From Bacteroidota bacterium (GTDB lineage: Bacteria > Bacteroidota > Ignavibacteria > Ignavibacteriales > Ignavibacteriaceae): a stretch of 64,000 nt of DNA. Positions within the stretch are counted from its first letter, which is position 1. Every line of letters begins with the position of its first letter. The stretch is taken from contig JAJYDC010000013.1 of NCBI GenBank assembly GCA_021777835.1, positions 19,592 through 83,591 on the forward strand, read 5' to 3'. The position numbers and the translations under genes were made by a program. The notes beneath the pieces were generated by a model. It was not told the origin of the DNA. It saw nothing but the letters and a program-made list of their open reading frames with translations, and made no database searches. Below are positions 51,459 through 61,283 of the stretch, piece after piece.

Positions 51459-54400
51459 TTTAATAAACCCTTACGGAGAGATTTTTCAACGGCCTGTTTG
51501 AAGTTGCTTAAATTTACCGGCTTTTGAAAAACATATTCTATCCCCAGATCGGAATAGTCCTGAATTGAGTGTCTGTCAAGGTCTCCGCTTAGTACAATCA
51601 CCGGAGGCTTTCCTTTTATTTCGGATCTTTTCAATTCGACAATTAGCTGGTATCCATTCATTTCCGGCATAACATGATCAGTAATTACAAGAGCAGGCGG
51701 GTGATTCAATATTATTTCAAGAGCTTCTTTCCCGTTAGCTGCAACTTCAATATTATACTCTGGAGTTATATTCTTTAGGATTTTTGAATAAAGCAACCGA
51801 TCAGTTTTGCTATCATCAACCAAAAGAATATTTGCTGATGCAATCGGAAGAGTAAACTTGAAATCCGAACCACTTCCCTCTATGCTTTCTACCCATATCG
51901 TACCACCATGCTTTTCAATTATTTCTCTTACGAGCGATAATCCTAATCCAGTACCTTTTTCTCCCGAGGTTCCTTCTGAAGTAAATTTTGAATCGATGTT
52001 AAATAGCTTATCAATATTTTCAGGTTTAATCCCTGTACCGTTATCTTTAACAGAGAATTGAATAAATCTGGTTCTCGATGTTATTGAATAAGATATAATT
52101 ATTGATCCGTTTTCACGAGTGAATTTTATTGCATTAGAAATTAAATTATTAAATACTTGGAAGATTAAATCCTTATCGACAAATATGAACGTATTATCTT
52201 GAACATTTGAAATAAGTTGAATCTTCTTTTGAAATGCAACGCCAGATAATGTTTTGATAGATCTTTCGATCACCTCATTTGCTTCTATTCGTTCGGGTTC
52301 GAAACGTATTCTACCTGTTTGTAAACGTGTCCAGTCCAGAAGTGAGTTAACGAGTGACAACATTGACTTTGATGACTCTTGGATAAATTCAATATATTGT
52401 TTCTTTTCTGCCTGGTTTAAATCACTATCGCTTAATAGTAAATCAGTAAAGCCGAGTATCGAACTAAATGGTGTTCTGAGATCATGAGAAATGATTGAAA
52501 TAAATCGGTCCTTCGTTTCATTTAACTTTACTAAATTCTCGGTTGATTTATGAAGTTCCTCTTCAGCTTTTTTGCGCAGAGTAATATCACTAACTAAACC
52601 ATATATCTTTTGTGCTTTTCCTATACTATCACGAACTAAAGTTATTTTGGCTCTTATCCATACAATATTCCCATGCCTATTTATTATCCTAAATTCGAAC
52701 TCACTTGAAAGCTGTATTTTGCTGGATATAAAATTCTTTATCTTTTTCCTAATCAATGAAAAGTCATCAGGGTAAATGATTTTGATGAATAATCTGGAAT
52801 CGCTAAGAAAATCAGATTGAGTATAGCCTGTTACTCTTTCTACTGACGAAGTATAAAATATCGGGCGTATAATATTGTCAATTCTCTCGTAGGTAAAAAG
52901 AAAATCATCTATGTTTTCTGTAATATTGCGGTACTTCTCTTCCGATTCTTTGATTATCTGTTGAGATCTTTTTCTTTCTGTTACATCCCGGACAACTGTT
53001 ACTATAAAGGTTTTATCATCGTTTCTAAAAGTACCTATTGTTATTTCCGCAAAGAATAAACTATTGTTTTTTCGTTTTCCATGGAATTCAAAGCGTGATG
53101 GATAGTTTTTATCTGAACCTATTGAGCTAAAATATCCTGATATTTTAGTTATATCGTTCTCTGCTACAAAGTCATAGAAGTCTTTATCAAGAATATCGCG
53201 TTCATTCTTATATCCAAATATTTCAGCGAAGGCATCGTTTGCTAGTGTTATCTTTCTATCGCATTGAATTGCTATTCCATCCTGGAAAGCTTGATAAGAT
53301 GACTTGAATACTTCCAATTCTCTACTAATATTTTTCTCTGAAGATACATTCTTAAAGATTCCGTTGATCGATTTCATTAGATTATTTTGGTATACAGGTA
53401 TGAAATCTGCTTCCAGGATTACTTTCCCCCCAAATTTGTATATGACTGGGATCTCAATCGGAAAGGATTTCTCTTTATCAAAAGCTTTAATATCTATGTC
53501 GTGTGAGGCTAAATAGTCTGGGTCTATAATTTCTTTAATATTCTTAGTCAATAACTCTTGATTTGAATAGCCAATGGTTGATATAAATTTTTCATTTGCA
53601 AATGTTATATTGCCATTTAAATCCATACTGCAAATTAGATATGAAGTAGTATCTATTATGTTTTTAAATTTCTCTTCTGAGGCTCTAAGTCGCTGTTCTA
53701 TTAAAGTTCTCTCTGTTACATCTGAACAAAGGACTACTATAAAGTTGCTATTCTCCTTTGAAACAGAAAATTTAGCCTCTACGATTTCCTTGTCGCCGTT
53801 CTTCTTGAATACTGTCAGAATTACTTTCCATAGTCCTAATGTCTTAAGTTGCTCTTTTAGGATGTCCAAATAGTTCTGATCGAACACGTCTATTATCTTT
53901 CCCAAAAACTTTCCATATACTTCATTTCGGGTATAGCCAAACAATAATTCGGAGGCCTTGTTCCAAAAGAATAAATTTCCATTATTGTCTATGGCAAAGA
54001 CTGCATCTGTAACTGTTTCGGTTATAAATTGATATTGCTTTAGTTCTAATATATCATCGGTGAGTTGTTTTATTTCGTTTCTGGTTTCTGTTAAGTCAAA
54101 AAAGAACATGAAGACTAATTGAGTCTGCCTATTCCAATTTTGTAAGGGTTCTAAACGGCATTCATAAAGGGAAGTATTGTCTTTAAGCGCAAGTCCAACG
54201 TTCAGCCTTATAGTTTTCTCATCTTGCGTTATATGACTAAGTGCATTTCCAAGGCTTTCTTTTGTGCTTTCGGATAATATGGATGTTATATCACTATCTT
54301 GGTAAGTTGTTCCTAACTTGCTAAGCTGGTCAATTTTCTTTCCATATGAGTATTTGATTTTACCTTCAGTATCTGTAATAAAAACATAGTCGCATATTCT

Positions 54401-54841
54401 ATTTAATACGTTTTCTAAATGCTCGAACCTAGGGGCAGAGGGCTTATCAGTATTGGATCTAAAATCTTCTATTATTAGAACACCACCTACTAATATATCA
54501 TTTTGAATAATCGGTGAACCTTTTACGATTACAGATATTTTCTTTCTGTCAATCGTCGTAAGAGATTTAATTTCTTTCTCAAATGAAATTCCTTTCTGAA
54601 GGTTTAGAATATCATTCTTAATATCAGAACCGGGAAGAAGATCAATCTCTAGAATATTCTTGCCTAGTATGGATTCATGCTCAAAATCATATAGTAATGC
54701 ATATTTTACGAAATTCTCATTAAGAAAATCAATTTTCCAATCCTTCGTGAATGTTATAATTCCAATAGGTGCTTGGATTAAAAATTTAGAGAGAAACTGG
54801 TCTCTGGTATTGATTGTTATTTCCTCTGGATGTTTTACCAT
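51455..54841 (-). CDS. Six-PAS hybrid histidine kinase with C-terminal receiver
   Basis: A 1128-residue cytosolic hybrid. Six PAS-type domains (about 20-130, 145-260, 270-385, 395-510, 515-635, 640-765; linkers such as CSDVTERTLIEQRL and VRDVTERKRSQQI) precede HisKA with its His near residue 785 in ISHDLRTPFSSILGF, an ATPase domain (LISNAIKFTRENG, DNGTGIKPEN, GTGLGLSLVREI) and a receiver (LLVDDSKTDRLLY, Asp in LVITDHVMPEMNG, VLSGDLD, VFQKPVN). It converges on the RegB-like kinase; the two stop codons share the bases TTAA (51455-51458), with no terminator between. The PAS ligands are unknown; the hydrogenase locus next door suggests a redox or energy signal. Confidence 0.92.
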   Translation of the reverse strand: MVKHPEEITINTRDQFLSKFLIQAPIGIITFTKDWKIDFLNENFVKYALLYDFEHESILGKNILEIDLLPGSDIKNDILNLQKGISFEKEIKSLTTIDRKKISVIVKGSPIIQNDILVGGVLIIEDFRSNTDKPSAPRFEHLENVLNRICDYVFITDTEGKIKYSYGKKIDQLSKLGTTYQDSDITSILSESTKESLGNALSHITQDEKTIRLNVGLALKDNTSLYECRLEPLQNWNRQTQLVFMFFFDLTETRNEIKQLTDDILELKQYQFITETVTDAVFAIDNNGNLFFWNKASELLFGYTRNEVYGKFLGKIIDVFDQNYLDILKEQLKTLGLWKVILTVFKKNGDKEIVEAKFSVSKENSNFIVVLCSDVTERTLIEQRLRASEEKFKNIIDTTSYLICSMDLNGNITFANEKFISTIGYSNQELLTKNIKEIIDPDYLASHDIDIKAFDKEKSFPIEIPVIYKFGGKVILEADFIPVYQNNLMKSINGIFKNVSSEKNISRELEVFKSSYQAFQDGIAIQCDRKITLANDAFAEIFGYKNERDILDKDFYDFVAENDITKISGYFSSIGSDKNYPSRFEFHGKRKNNSLFFAEITIGTFRNDDKTFIVTVVRDVTERKRSQQIIKESEEKYRNITENIDDFLFTYERIDNIIRPIFYTSSVERVTGYTQSDFLSDSRLFIKIIYPDDFSLIRKKIKNFISSKIQLSSEFEFRIINRHGNIVWIRAKITLVRDSIGKAQKIYGLVSDITLRKKAEEELHKSTENLVKLNETKDRFISIISHDLRTPFSSILGFTDLLLSDSDLNQAEKKQYIEFIQESSKSMLSLVNSLLDWTRLQTGRIRFEPERIEANEVIERSIKTLSGVAFQKKIQLISNVQDNTFIFVDKDLIFQVFNNLISNAIKFTRENGSIIISYSITSRTRFIQFSVKDNGTGIKPENIDKLFNIDSKFTSEGTSGEKGTGLGLSLVREIIEKHGGTIWVESIEGSGSDFKFTLPIASANILLVDDSKTDRLLYSKILKNITPEYNIEVAANGKEALEIILNHPPALVITDHVMPEMNGYQLIVELKRSEIKGKPPVIVLSGDLDRHSIQDYSDLGIEYVFQKPVNLSNFKQAVEKSLRKGLLN

Positions 54842-55138
54842 ATATGCTTTAATTGATCAAAGATTTATGGCAAGCATCAAATATAATGCTATAGAATTCT
54901 ATTAGAATTTTGTTGTGGTTTTTAAGCAAAAACTGGGTTGCAATATACCGCTAAGTTATTAAATAATAAGAGATTACTTCATTAAGAGTTAGCCCAAATA
55001 CTATTGATTAGGTCTTAATATGTTGAATATCAATTTAATCCTTAGGATATAAAAGTGTATCATTTCGATCATGTTATGAGAATAAATCAGCCTTCTAATT
55101 CTATAAGAATTAGCCCAAATTACTGAATCTTACAGGCT
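54842..55138. other. 297-base intergenic gap between hybrid kinase and pckG
   Basis: AT-rich, no gene. Contains the inverted repeat CTAATTCT-ATA-AGAATTAG at 55095-55113 and two copies of TTAGCCCAAAT (54989 and 55110). The repeat is a weak hairpin about 25 bases after the pckG stop on the minus strand and has no T-run; it may be the 3' end structure of pckG. The kinase promoter must lie in the same gap. Confidence 0.45.
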
Positions 55139-56923
55139 TTATGATTTTAGTCTTTCCTCAAGCATGTCCACTTCTTTAAGCAAATTTTTAGGAAGCCTTT
55201 CTCCGAATATTGAATAGAATTCTCTAATATCTTTAGCATCATCCAGCCAAAGTTCGTTATCTATTGTAAGTATTTCCTTCATGTTTTCAGATGGGAAATC
55301 CATATTGCTGACGTCTATTGCATCTGATTTTGGAAGATACCCAATAGGGGTTTTAATTGCAGAGTCTACGTTATTTGTACGTTCAAAGATCCATTTTAGA
55401 ACTCGTATATTATCACCGTATCCAGGCCAAAGGAACTTTCCGCTCTTGTCCTTCCTGAACCAATTCACGTAAAATATTTTTGGTAATTTACTGGTATCAG
55501 CCTGGTCACCTATACTCAACCAGTGTGCAAAGTAGTCGCCCATATTGTATCCACAGAAGGGGAGCATGGCGAATGGGTCATGTCGGACTTTACCAACTTT
55601 TCCAGTAGCGGCGGCTGTAGTTTCAGAGGACACTATTGATCCCATAAAGACTCCATGCTGCCAGTTTAAAGCTTCGTAGACTAATGGAACGACTTTCGCT
55701 CTTCTTCCGCCAAACAGTATTGCAGAAATAGGCACCCCTTTGGGATCTTCCCAGGCACTATCAATAACAGGGCACTGAACTGCAGGTGTAGTAAATCGGG
55801 CATTTGGATGTGCAGCGTTTCCTTTTGAATCTGGTGTCCAATCTTGACCGAGCCAACTAATTAGCTTTTCGGGTTTCTGATGGTCAGTCATTCCTTCCCA
55901 CCAGACATCGCCGTGTGGTGTTAGAGCAACGTTAGTAAAGATAGTATTTTTATTCATTGACAGAATTGCATTTGGATTTGTATCCATTGAAGTTCCGGGA
56001 GCAACTCCGAAGAATCCTGACTCAGGGTTTATTGCGTATAGTCTTCCGTCTTCTCCAAACTTCATCCATGCAATATCATCACCAATAGTTTCAACTTTCC
56101 ATCCCGGAAGAGTTGGTGTAAGCATTGCCAGATTGGTTTTTCCGCAAGCACTTGGAAAGGCAGCTGCTATATATTTCTTTTCACCTTCCGGTGATGTTAT
56201 TCCGACAATTAGCATGTGTTCGGCCAGCCATCCTTCTTCTCTTGCCATGTTTGAGGCAATTCTAAGAGCAAAGCATTTCTTGCCTAATAGAGCATTACCA
56301 CCATATCCGCTTCCATAGGACCAAATGGATTTCTCTTCAGGAAAGTGTACTATATACTTTTCAGGATTGCACGGCCAATAAGAATCTTTTTGACCTTCGT
56401 TTAGAGGCGCTCCTACTGAATGAAGGCAATGAACAAAATTCTTATTTCCTAGAACATCGAGGACAGGCTGCCCCATTCGTGTCATGATTTTCATATTGCA
56501 GACTACATATCTGGAATCTGTTAATTCAACGCCAATTTGAGATATGTCAGAACCAATCGGGCCCATGCTATAAGGAATAACATACATTGTTCTTCCTTTC
56601 ATTGAGCCGTTAAATTTCTTTAATAATAGCTCTTTCATTTCCTTTGGAGCAACCCAATTGTTATTTGGTCCTGCATTTTCTTTATTTTCGGTGCAAATGA
56701 ATGTTCTATCTTCAACACGAGCGACATCATTGGGGTCTGAACGACAGTAAAAGCTATTTGGTCTTATTGATTCGTTAAGTTTTATAAATGTCCCATTGTC
56801 AATTAATTCTTTTGTCAGCTGTTCGTACTCTTTATCTGTACCGTTACACCAATAGACTGAATCAGGTTTACATAACTCAGTCATCTCGTTTACCCAGTTA
56901 ATTAGTTTAATATTCGTTGTCAT
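55139..56923 (-). CDS. pckG: Phosphoenolpyruvate carboxykinase (GTP)
   Basis: A 594-residue PckG, interconverting oxaloacetate and PEP with GTP/GDP. Hallmarks: R-binding loop [18 protein letters not shown] (about residues 58-75), the Mn site [14 protein letters not shown] (about 215-228), the P-loop-like kinase motif [15 protein letters not shown] (about 258-272), the [20 protein letters not shown] metal segment and WxGxxWTPDS in the C-terminal part ([12 protein letters not shown]). No ATP-type (PckA) signatures. It is the main gluconeogenic exit and lies alone with a 297-base gap downstream and a 594-base gap upstream. Length matches the GTP family (about 590-620). Confidence 0.97.
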   Translation of the reverse strand: MTTNIKLINWVNEMTELCKPDSVYWCNGTDKEYEQLTKELIDNGTFIKLNESIRPNSFYCRSDPNDVARVEDRTFICTENKENAGPNNNWVAPKEMKELLLKKFNGSMKGRTMYVIPYSMGPIGSDISQIGVELTDSRYVVCNMKIMTRMGQPVLDVLGNKNFVHCLHSVGAPLNEGQKDSYWPCNPEKYIVHFPEEKSIWSYGSGYGGNALLGKKCFALRIASNMAREEGWLAEHMLIVGITSPEGEKKYIAAAFPSACGKTNLAMLTPTLPGWKVETIGDDIAWMKFGEDGRLYAINPESGFFGVAPGTSMDTNPNAILSMNKNTIFTNVALTPHGDVWWEGMTDHQKPEKLISWLGQDWTPDSKGNAAHPNARFTTPAVQCPVIDSAWEDPKGVPISAILFGGRRAKVVPLVYEALNWQHGVFMGSIVSSETTAAATGKVGKVRHDPFAMLPFCGYNMGDYFAHWLSIGDQADTSKLPKIFYVNWFRKDKSGKFLWPGYGDNIRVLKWIFERTNNVDSAIKTPIGYLPKSDAIDVSNMDFPSENMKEILTIDNELWLDDAKDIREFYSIFGERLPKNLLKEVDMLEERLKS

Positions 56924-57517
56924 TTAAGGTACTTCCGATGGTTTATACTATTGGTAGTTATTTCAAAATAGATTGAAATATTATTTTTAGATTTTTATTA
57001 GTAATCCACAAGGCTTGTAAATAGTAATTTTGTTCCGCAATCTTAAATGGATTATAAGGAAGCAAAGATAAATAAAACATGTAATGCATTCAATTTAATA
57101 TTAAAAGATATCGGTTGATGATTAGATTAATCACAATTAGCTCGGACATACTTAAGTTTAATAGTTGCAAAAATAGCTAAATTCTTAGTTATAGAAATTG
57201 AAGTATAGGTCAAATAGGTAGAACGATTTCAAGTCGTATTCAGAATTTATTGAGGTGTTTTTCTTAGTGGAATTGAATTTTTGAAGGATTAGATGTTTTA
57301 TATTGTTATAATATATTGTACAGGTAAAATGAAACAAAACTTAGGTTTATTAAATATATAAAAATTTATGGTATTATTCATGAATACGACAATGATGAAA
57401 ATATAGTTCCAAGTGTATTTTTTTAATTATTGATATTGGCTATTTTTTTTGCCTATATAATTTATTTTAGTTGGCAGTGTTGTATCTTTAGAACGTATTT
57501 TAAATAAATCCTTAAAC
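56924..57517. other. 594-base intergenic region between pckG and mlaE
   Basis: Divergent gene starts face each other here, so promoters of both genes are expected. The sequence is very AT-rich, with no credible coding frame. A small inverted repeat TGATTA-GAT-TAATCA lies at 57119-57133. I see no other repeat, tRNA or terminator. I could not pair promoter boxes with confidence. Confidence 0.5.
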
Positions 57518-58306
57518 TTGGGTATCTCAGATAAATTGATTGAATTTTTTCAAATACTCGGAAAGAAAGTACTTAATTTTGTTCAAGAAATTGGACAAGT
57601 TACAAATCTATTAATAGAGATTATAAAAAGTTTTCCTACAATACCTAAGAGTAAGAAAATTATATTTTACCAGATGGAGCATATCGGAGTTAACTCGCTG
57701 CCACTTGTTTCCATAATAGCTATTTTCACTGGGGCGGTTGCAGCATGGCAAGCCGCTTATCAATTAAAAGGCATTGCACCTCTTTCATTTTTAGGCGGTT
57801 CGACAAGTCGGGCAATTATTACTGAATTAGGGCCGGTATTAACTGGAATTGTTATAGCAGGTCGAGTAGGCGCTTCGATTGCCGCTGAATTAGGTACAAT
57901 GAAAGTTACGGAGCAAATAGATGCATTGGAAACAATGGCGATTAATCCGGTAAGATACCTTGCAATGCCGAGGTTTTTATCTGCAGTTCTAACAATGCCG
58001 TTGCTTGTAATCTTTGCGGATACCATAGCTGTTTTTGGCGCATACATTGTATCAAATTATTTTCTAGGAGTTTCTTTTGCTGTTTTCTTTTTATCGGTAA
58101 AGAGATTTTTTGTAATGTCAGATTTAGTTTCAGGACTTGTAAAGACTGTTGTATTCGGCGGAGTGACATCGTTATTGGGTTGTCATATTGGTTTTAGGAC
58201 TGAAGGCGGCGCTGAGGGGGTTGGGCTTTCGACTATAAGATCCTTTGTTTTATCCGCCGCATTAATTTTAATTTTAGATTATTTCTTATGGATGTTCTTT
58301 TTCTAA
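57518..58306 (+). CDS. mlaE: MlaE-like ABC transporter permease
   Basis: A 262-residue MlaE/YrbE-family permease. The TTG start at 57518 gives the full family length; no better start or ribosome site is seen. Five to six transmembrane helices follow an amphipathic N-terminal region. Conserved: GRVGASIAAELGTMKVTEQIDALETM-type segment split here as IAGRVGASIAAELGTMK and VTEQIDALETMAINPVRYL, the ATPase-coupling loop, and GLVKTVVFGGVTSLLGCHIGF near the end. MlaE normally works with MlaF ATPase and MlaD in moving phospholipids to the outer membrane. No MlaF or MlaD gene lies next to it: the next gene is ilvE. Confidence 0.88.
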   Translation: MGISDKLIEFFQILGKKVLNFVQEIGQVTNLLIEIIKSFPTIPKSKKIIFYQMEHIGVNSLPLVSIIAIFTGAVAAWQAAYQLKGIAPLSFLGGSTSRAIITELGPVLTGIVIAGRVGASIAAELGTMKVTEQIDALETMAINPVRYLAMPRFLSAVLTMPLLVIFADTIAVFGAYIVSNYFLGVSFAVFFLSVKRFFVMSDLVSGLVKTVVFGGVTSLLGCHIGFRTEGGAEGVGLSTIRSFVLSAALILILDYFLWMFFF

Positions 58307-58530
58307 TATATCAATCTTGTAGGGCCAAGTCGGGAAAATAAGTGATTAGTATTAAAGGATATTTTTATTGAAAGAAGAGATAATAACTAATATATTTTAT
58401 GACTCAAAAATCCTCCTCTCATACAATGAAATTTTCAATACCTAAAGTCTACAACAGAGTATTTCTATTTTAAATATTCAATAATTTTTTGTAATATGTA
58501 GTAACTTTTTTTTGAAAGAAGGTACATAAA

Positions 58531-59616
58531 ATGGAAAAAATAAAATTTGAATTATCTGAAAAATTTAGCCCTATAAAATTACCTGATAATCTTGGTTTTG
58601 GAAAATTCTTTACGAATCATGTTTTCGAAATGGATTACACGCCTGAAAAGGGGTGGCACAATCCGACAATAAAGACTCTAGAAAATCTTATTATGCACCC
58701 TGCAACTATGTTCTTGCATTACGGGCAAGGAATTTTTGAAGGCTTAAAAGCATTTAAGACTGATGCTGGAGATGTCGTTATATTCCGCGCCGAGAAGCAT
58801 ATCGAACGTTTAAATAACTCAGCTAGAAGAATATGCATACCGGAAGTTGATCCGAGATTTATGCTTCAAGCATTGACAGAATTAGTTTCAATAGAGAAAG
58901 ATTGGATTCCGACAAAACATGGTGAGTCGCTTTATATCCGGCCTTTTATATTTGGTAGCGATCCATTTCTAGGAGTTAAACCGTCATCAAATTATAAATT
59001 ATTGATAGTACTTTCACCTGTAGGAGCTTATTATCCGGAAGGATTCAAGCCGGTAAAAATCCTAGCTCAAGATGATTATGTAAGAGCGGTCAGGAAAGGG
59101 CTTGGAGCCTGCAAGACACCTGCTAACTATGCAGCAAGTTTGCTAGCAAGCGAAGAAGCAAGGAAAAAAGAGTTCACACAAGTACTTTGGCTTGATGGTA
59201 TTGAGCAAAAGTATATTGAAGAAGTAGGTACGATGAATATTTTTATAGTCTTTAAAAATGAAATAGCAACACCTAAATTAAATGGTAGTATCCTACCGGG
59301 AGTTACAAGAGATTCTGTAATTCAAATATTAAAGGACTGGAATATGAATGTTACGGAAAGATTAATAAGTATAGACGAAGTCGTAACTGAATATAAAGCC
59401 GGAAATTTAGTCGGAGTTTTTGGTACCGGTACAGCTGCAATTATCTCTTCAGTCGGCTTATTAAATTACAAAGGGTTAGAGATGGAGCTAAACCATGGCG
59501 AACCTGGAGAACTTGATCTTAAATTATTTGAAGAATTAACATCCATACATTATGGTAAAATTGAAGATAAGCATCATTGGCTGACACATGTCAGTACAAA
59601 AGAAGTAGAAGTTTAG
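58531..59616 (+). CDS. ilvE: Branched-chain amino acid aminotransferase
   Basis: A 361-residue PLP enzyme of fold type IV, BCAT class II. The family region LFLHYGQGIFEGLKAFK is present as MFLHYGQGIFEGLKAFKT (about residues 60-77). The PLP Lys is in GLGACKTPANYAASLLASEE (about residues 192-211), and VLWLDGIEQKYIEEVGTMN (about 218-236) is the typical signature. The C-terminal GVFGTGTAAIISSVG holds the phosphate-binding loop. It makes or degrades Leu, Ile and Val. A terminator follows the stop. Upstream ribosome site GAAAGAAGG is good. Confidence 0.94.
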   Translation: MEKIKFELSEKFSPIKLPDNLGFGKFFTNHVFEMDYTPEKGWHNPTIKTLENLIMHPATMFLHYGQGIFEGLKAFKTDAGDVVIFRAEKHIERLNNSARRICIPEVDPRFMLQALTELVSIEKDWIPTKHGESLYIRPFIFGSDPFLGVKPSSNYKLLIVLSPVGAYYPEGFKPVKILAQDDYVRAVRKGLGACKTPANYAASLLASEEARKKEFTQVLWLDGIEQKYIEEVGTMNIFIVFKNEIATPKLNGSILPGVTRDSVIQILKDWNMNVTERLISIDEVVTEYKAGNLVGVFGTGTAAIISSVGLLNYKGLEMELNHGEPGELDLKLFEELTSIHYGKIEDKHHWLTHVSTKEVEV

Positions 59617-59639
59617 TAGAATTACTTATCGACTCATTT

Positions 59640-59668
59640 AGGCATCCAAACAATTGGATGCCTTTTTA
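59640..59668 (+). terminator. Intrinsic terminator of ilvE
   Basis: A perfect 10-base stem AGGCATCCAA / TTGGATGCCT with an ACAA loop, followed directly by TTTTATTT. It lies 24 bases after the ilvE stop and is a textbook Rho-independent terminator. Confidence 0.93.
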
Positions 59669-59732
59669 TTTCAACTAAATAACACACCTTTTTTCCCCAT
59701 GTGAGATATTGCACTAATGTTTAAAAAATCCC

Positions 59733-59772
59733 TTGACTAGTGTTCATAAGTTTACTATGTTAGTAGTGAACA
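59733..59772 (+). promoter_or_regulatory. lexA promoter with overlapping inverted repeat
   Basis: TTGACT (59733-59738) and TATGTT (59756-59761), spaced by 17 bases, make a good promoter 25 bases before the ATG. An inverted repeat TGTTCA (59741-59746) / TGAACA (59767-59772), centre-spaced by 20 bases, covers the -10 region; GAAC/GTTC words occur in known LexA boxes. Autoregulation by LexA is the simple reading, but the spacing differs from the usual boxes, so the operator is only a candidate. Confidence 0.6.
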
Positions 59773-59785
59773 AAAGAGTACTATA

Positions 59786-60439
59786 ATGAAAAAGCAATTA
59801 ACAGATCGTCAAGAAGAAATTTTAAGCTTTATTGAAAAATTTCTTGAGTCAAATGGCTATCCTCCGACATTGAGAGAAATCGGTAAAAAATTTGAGATTT
59901 CGTCAACCTTTGGGGTAAAAAGACATTTGGATGCTCTTGTGAAAAAGGGATTCGTAAAAATAGAAGGATTTGCAAGCAGGGGAATTACCCTTCTTCATCA
60001 GAATGGAGATCAAGAATCTGTTAAGGACATTTCATTTCGTAGCGAAAGGGTATCGATTGAGATTCCTATTGTTGGTCGTGTTGCTGCAGGTGTACCAATG
60101 CTGGCAACGGAAAACATTGAAGGGAATATAGTGATTGATTCATCATATCTGCGAAATTCGGATGATTGTTTTGGTCTAAAGGTAAAGGGTGATAGCATGA
60201 TTAATGCGGGGATTTTTGAAGGAGATATACTTATAGTACGTCAAAGTAAGCAAGCAATTAATGGTGAAATAGTGGTTGCATTGCTTGATGATGAAGCAAC
60301 AGTAAAAAGATATGAAAACAAGAACAACAGAATTAGATTACTACCTGAAAACAGCACTTACCAGCCTATTGAGGTAAACGAAAATAAAGAATTTTCGATA
60401 ATTGGTAAAGTAGCCGGTGTAATTAGATGGTTTAAATAG
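59786..60439 (+). CDS. lexA: SOS repressor LexA
   Basis: A 217-residue LexA. Residues 1-68 form the winged helix DNA-binding domain (LTDRQEEILSFIEKFLESNG, then YPPTLREIGKKF, SSTFGVKRHLDAL, GFVKIEGFASRGITLL). Residues 90-215 are the S24 self-cleavage domain: cleavage site Ala-Gly in GRVAAGVP, catalytic Ser in VKGDSMINAGI and Lys in ATVKRYENK. It represses DNA-repair genes until RecA triggers cleavage. Upstream lies a candidate operator. The two small genes downstream start 13 and 18 bases after the preceding stops and are likely in the same operon. Confidence 0.96.
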   Translation: MKKQLTDRQEEILSFIEKFLESNGYPPTLREIGKKFEISSTFGVKRHLDALVKKGFVKIEGFASRGITLLHQNGDQESVKDISFRSERVSIEIPIVGRVAAGVPMLATENIEGNIVIDSSYLRNSDDCFGLKVKGDSMINAGIFEGDILIVRQSKQAINGEIVVALLDDEATVKRYENKNNRIRLLPENSTYQPIEVNENKEFSIIGKVAGVIRWFK

Positions 60440-60452
60440 AAAGGTAATGAGA

Positions 60453-60695
60453 ATGAAAACTGAAATATTTTCAATGGCGATAAATAATAGAAATAAGGTA
60501 AAATTTCTTTATAACATGACAGAGATTATGCTTGATCCTTATTTTATTTCCCGCGAGCGAAGTGGTAAGAAAGTAATCTATGGAAGGACTTTTAACTCAA
60601 GTGAAATTAAAAAATTTGAGTATGATAAGATTTCAAATATTAAAGTACTTCAGCAGGTAAAGTTTTCTCCAATAATTCCTATAGTTGTGAATTAG
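60453..60695 (+). CDS. Small WYL-like protein in the lexA operon
   Basis: An 80-residue protein starting at ATG 60453 (AAGG eight bases upstream; ATG 60447 lies too close to it). The sequence MAINNRNKVKFLYNMTEIML followed by DPYFISRERSGKKVIYG and FEYDKISNIKVL has the strand pattern of a WYL ligand-binding domain (WYL-type LYN/YN core with GKxxIxG and FxxDxI), but without a DNA-binding or other domain. A single WYL domain without partner is unusual. Being inside the lexA operon suggests a DNA-damage or nucleic-acid-related role. The family assignment is by shape; similarity search needed. Confidence 0.55.
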   Translation: MKTEIFSMAINNRNKVKFLYNMTEIMLDPYFISRERSGKKVIYGRTFNSSEIKKFEYDKISNIKVLQQVKFSPIIPIVVN

Positions 60696-60712
60696 ACAAA
60701 ACGAGGTTCAAA

Positions 60713-61144
60713 ATGTTAAATATAGTAAAGAGAAGGACAGTTGATTTATTAGTTCAACAATTCTGGAAAGAGGGTTACTTAACAATTAGAAGAAGGTATG
60801 GAACATACCTGCCGGAGCCAGATAGGATAGGCAGTTTTGAAGTTGACGTAATTGCCAAACAATGGAAAAATTATGCAATCGGGTTAACTTTAACTGCTGA
60901 TGATTTTAAGAATTCTAGATTAATTGAGAAACTTACTTTTTTATCAACAAGACAGACAAAATATTCAAATAAAAGAGTTCAATTATTTGTTGGTGTAACT
61001 ACTGATTATTTAGAACGAGCAAAATCTATTGTAAAGTTATTATCTCCTGAAGCAAAAAGAAACACAAAAATAGTCCAAATTGAAGATAGAGACATGTCGA
61101 GGTTAAAAGTTTCCAATATAGGTCAAAAAGTATTATTTTCTTAG
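60713..61144 (+). CDS. Small protein with a possible degenerate nuclease-like core
   Basis: A 143-residue protein with a strong GAGG ribosome site six bases before its ATG. The N-terminal helix and strand RRTVDLLVQQFWKEGYLTIR lead to FEVDVIAKQWKNYAIGL, which has the E-x-D ... strand spacing of PD-(D/E)XK endonuclease folds, e.g. the E/D-x-D-x-x-A core (Glu43, Asp45). The expected (D/E)-x-K on the next strand is missing (GLTLTADD), so activity would be lost or shifted. C-terminus has a second alpha/beta part (QLFVGVTTDYLERAKS). It follows lexA and the WYL-like gene. Name is uncertain. Confidence 0.5.
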   Translation: MLNIVKRRTVDLLVQQFWKEGYLTIRRRYGTYLPEPDRIGSFEVDVIAKQWKNYAIGLTLTADDFKNSRLIEKLTFLSTRQTKYSNKRVQLFVGVTTDYLERAKSIVKLLSPEAKRNTKIVQIEDRDMSRLKVSNIGQKVLFS

Positions 61145-61283
61145 TAAAGGCAATTAAGATTTATTTCTGCGTAAAACAATTCTAGATGATTACACTTCTA
61201 AAAATTCCTACTTATTTTTACCTTTTAAAAAGCTAAGAATCTTAATAATTTTAATAATGTATTAAACTTTTTTAAGTTATATT

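Noticed and set aside
52280..52320. GGTTCGAAAC word resembling a tRNA T-arm
   Set aside because: It lies inside the six-PAS kinase gene and no acceptor, D or anticodon arms surround it.
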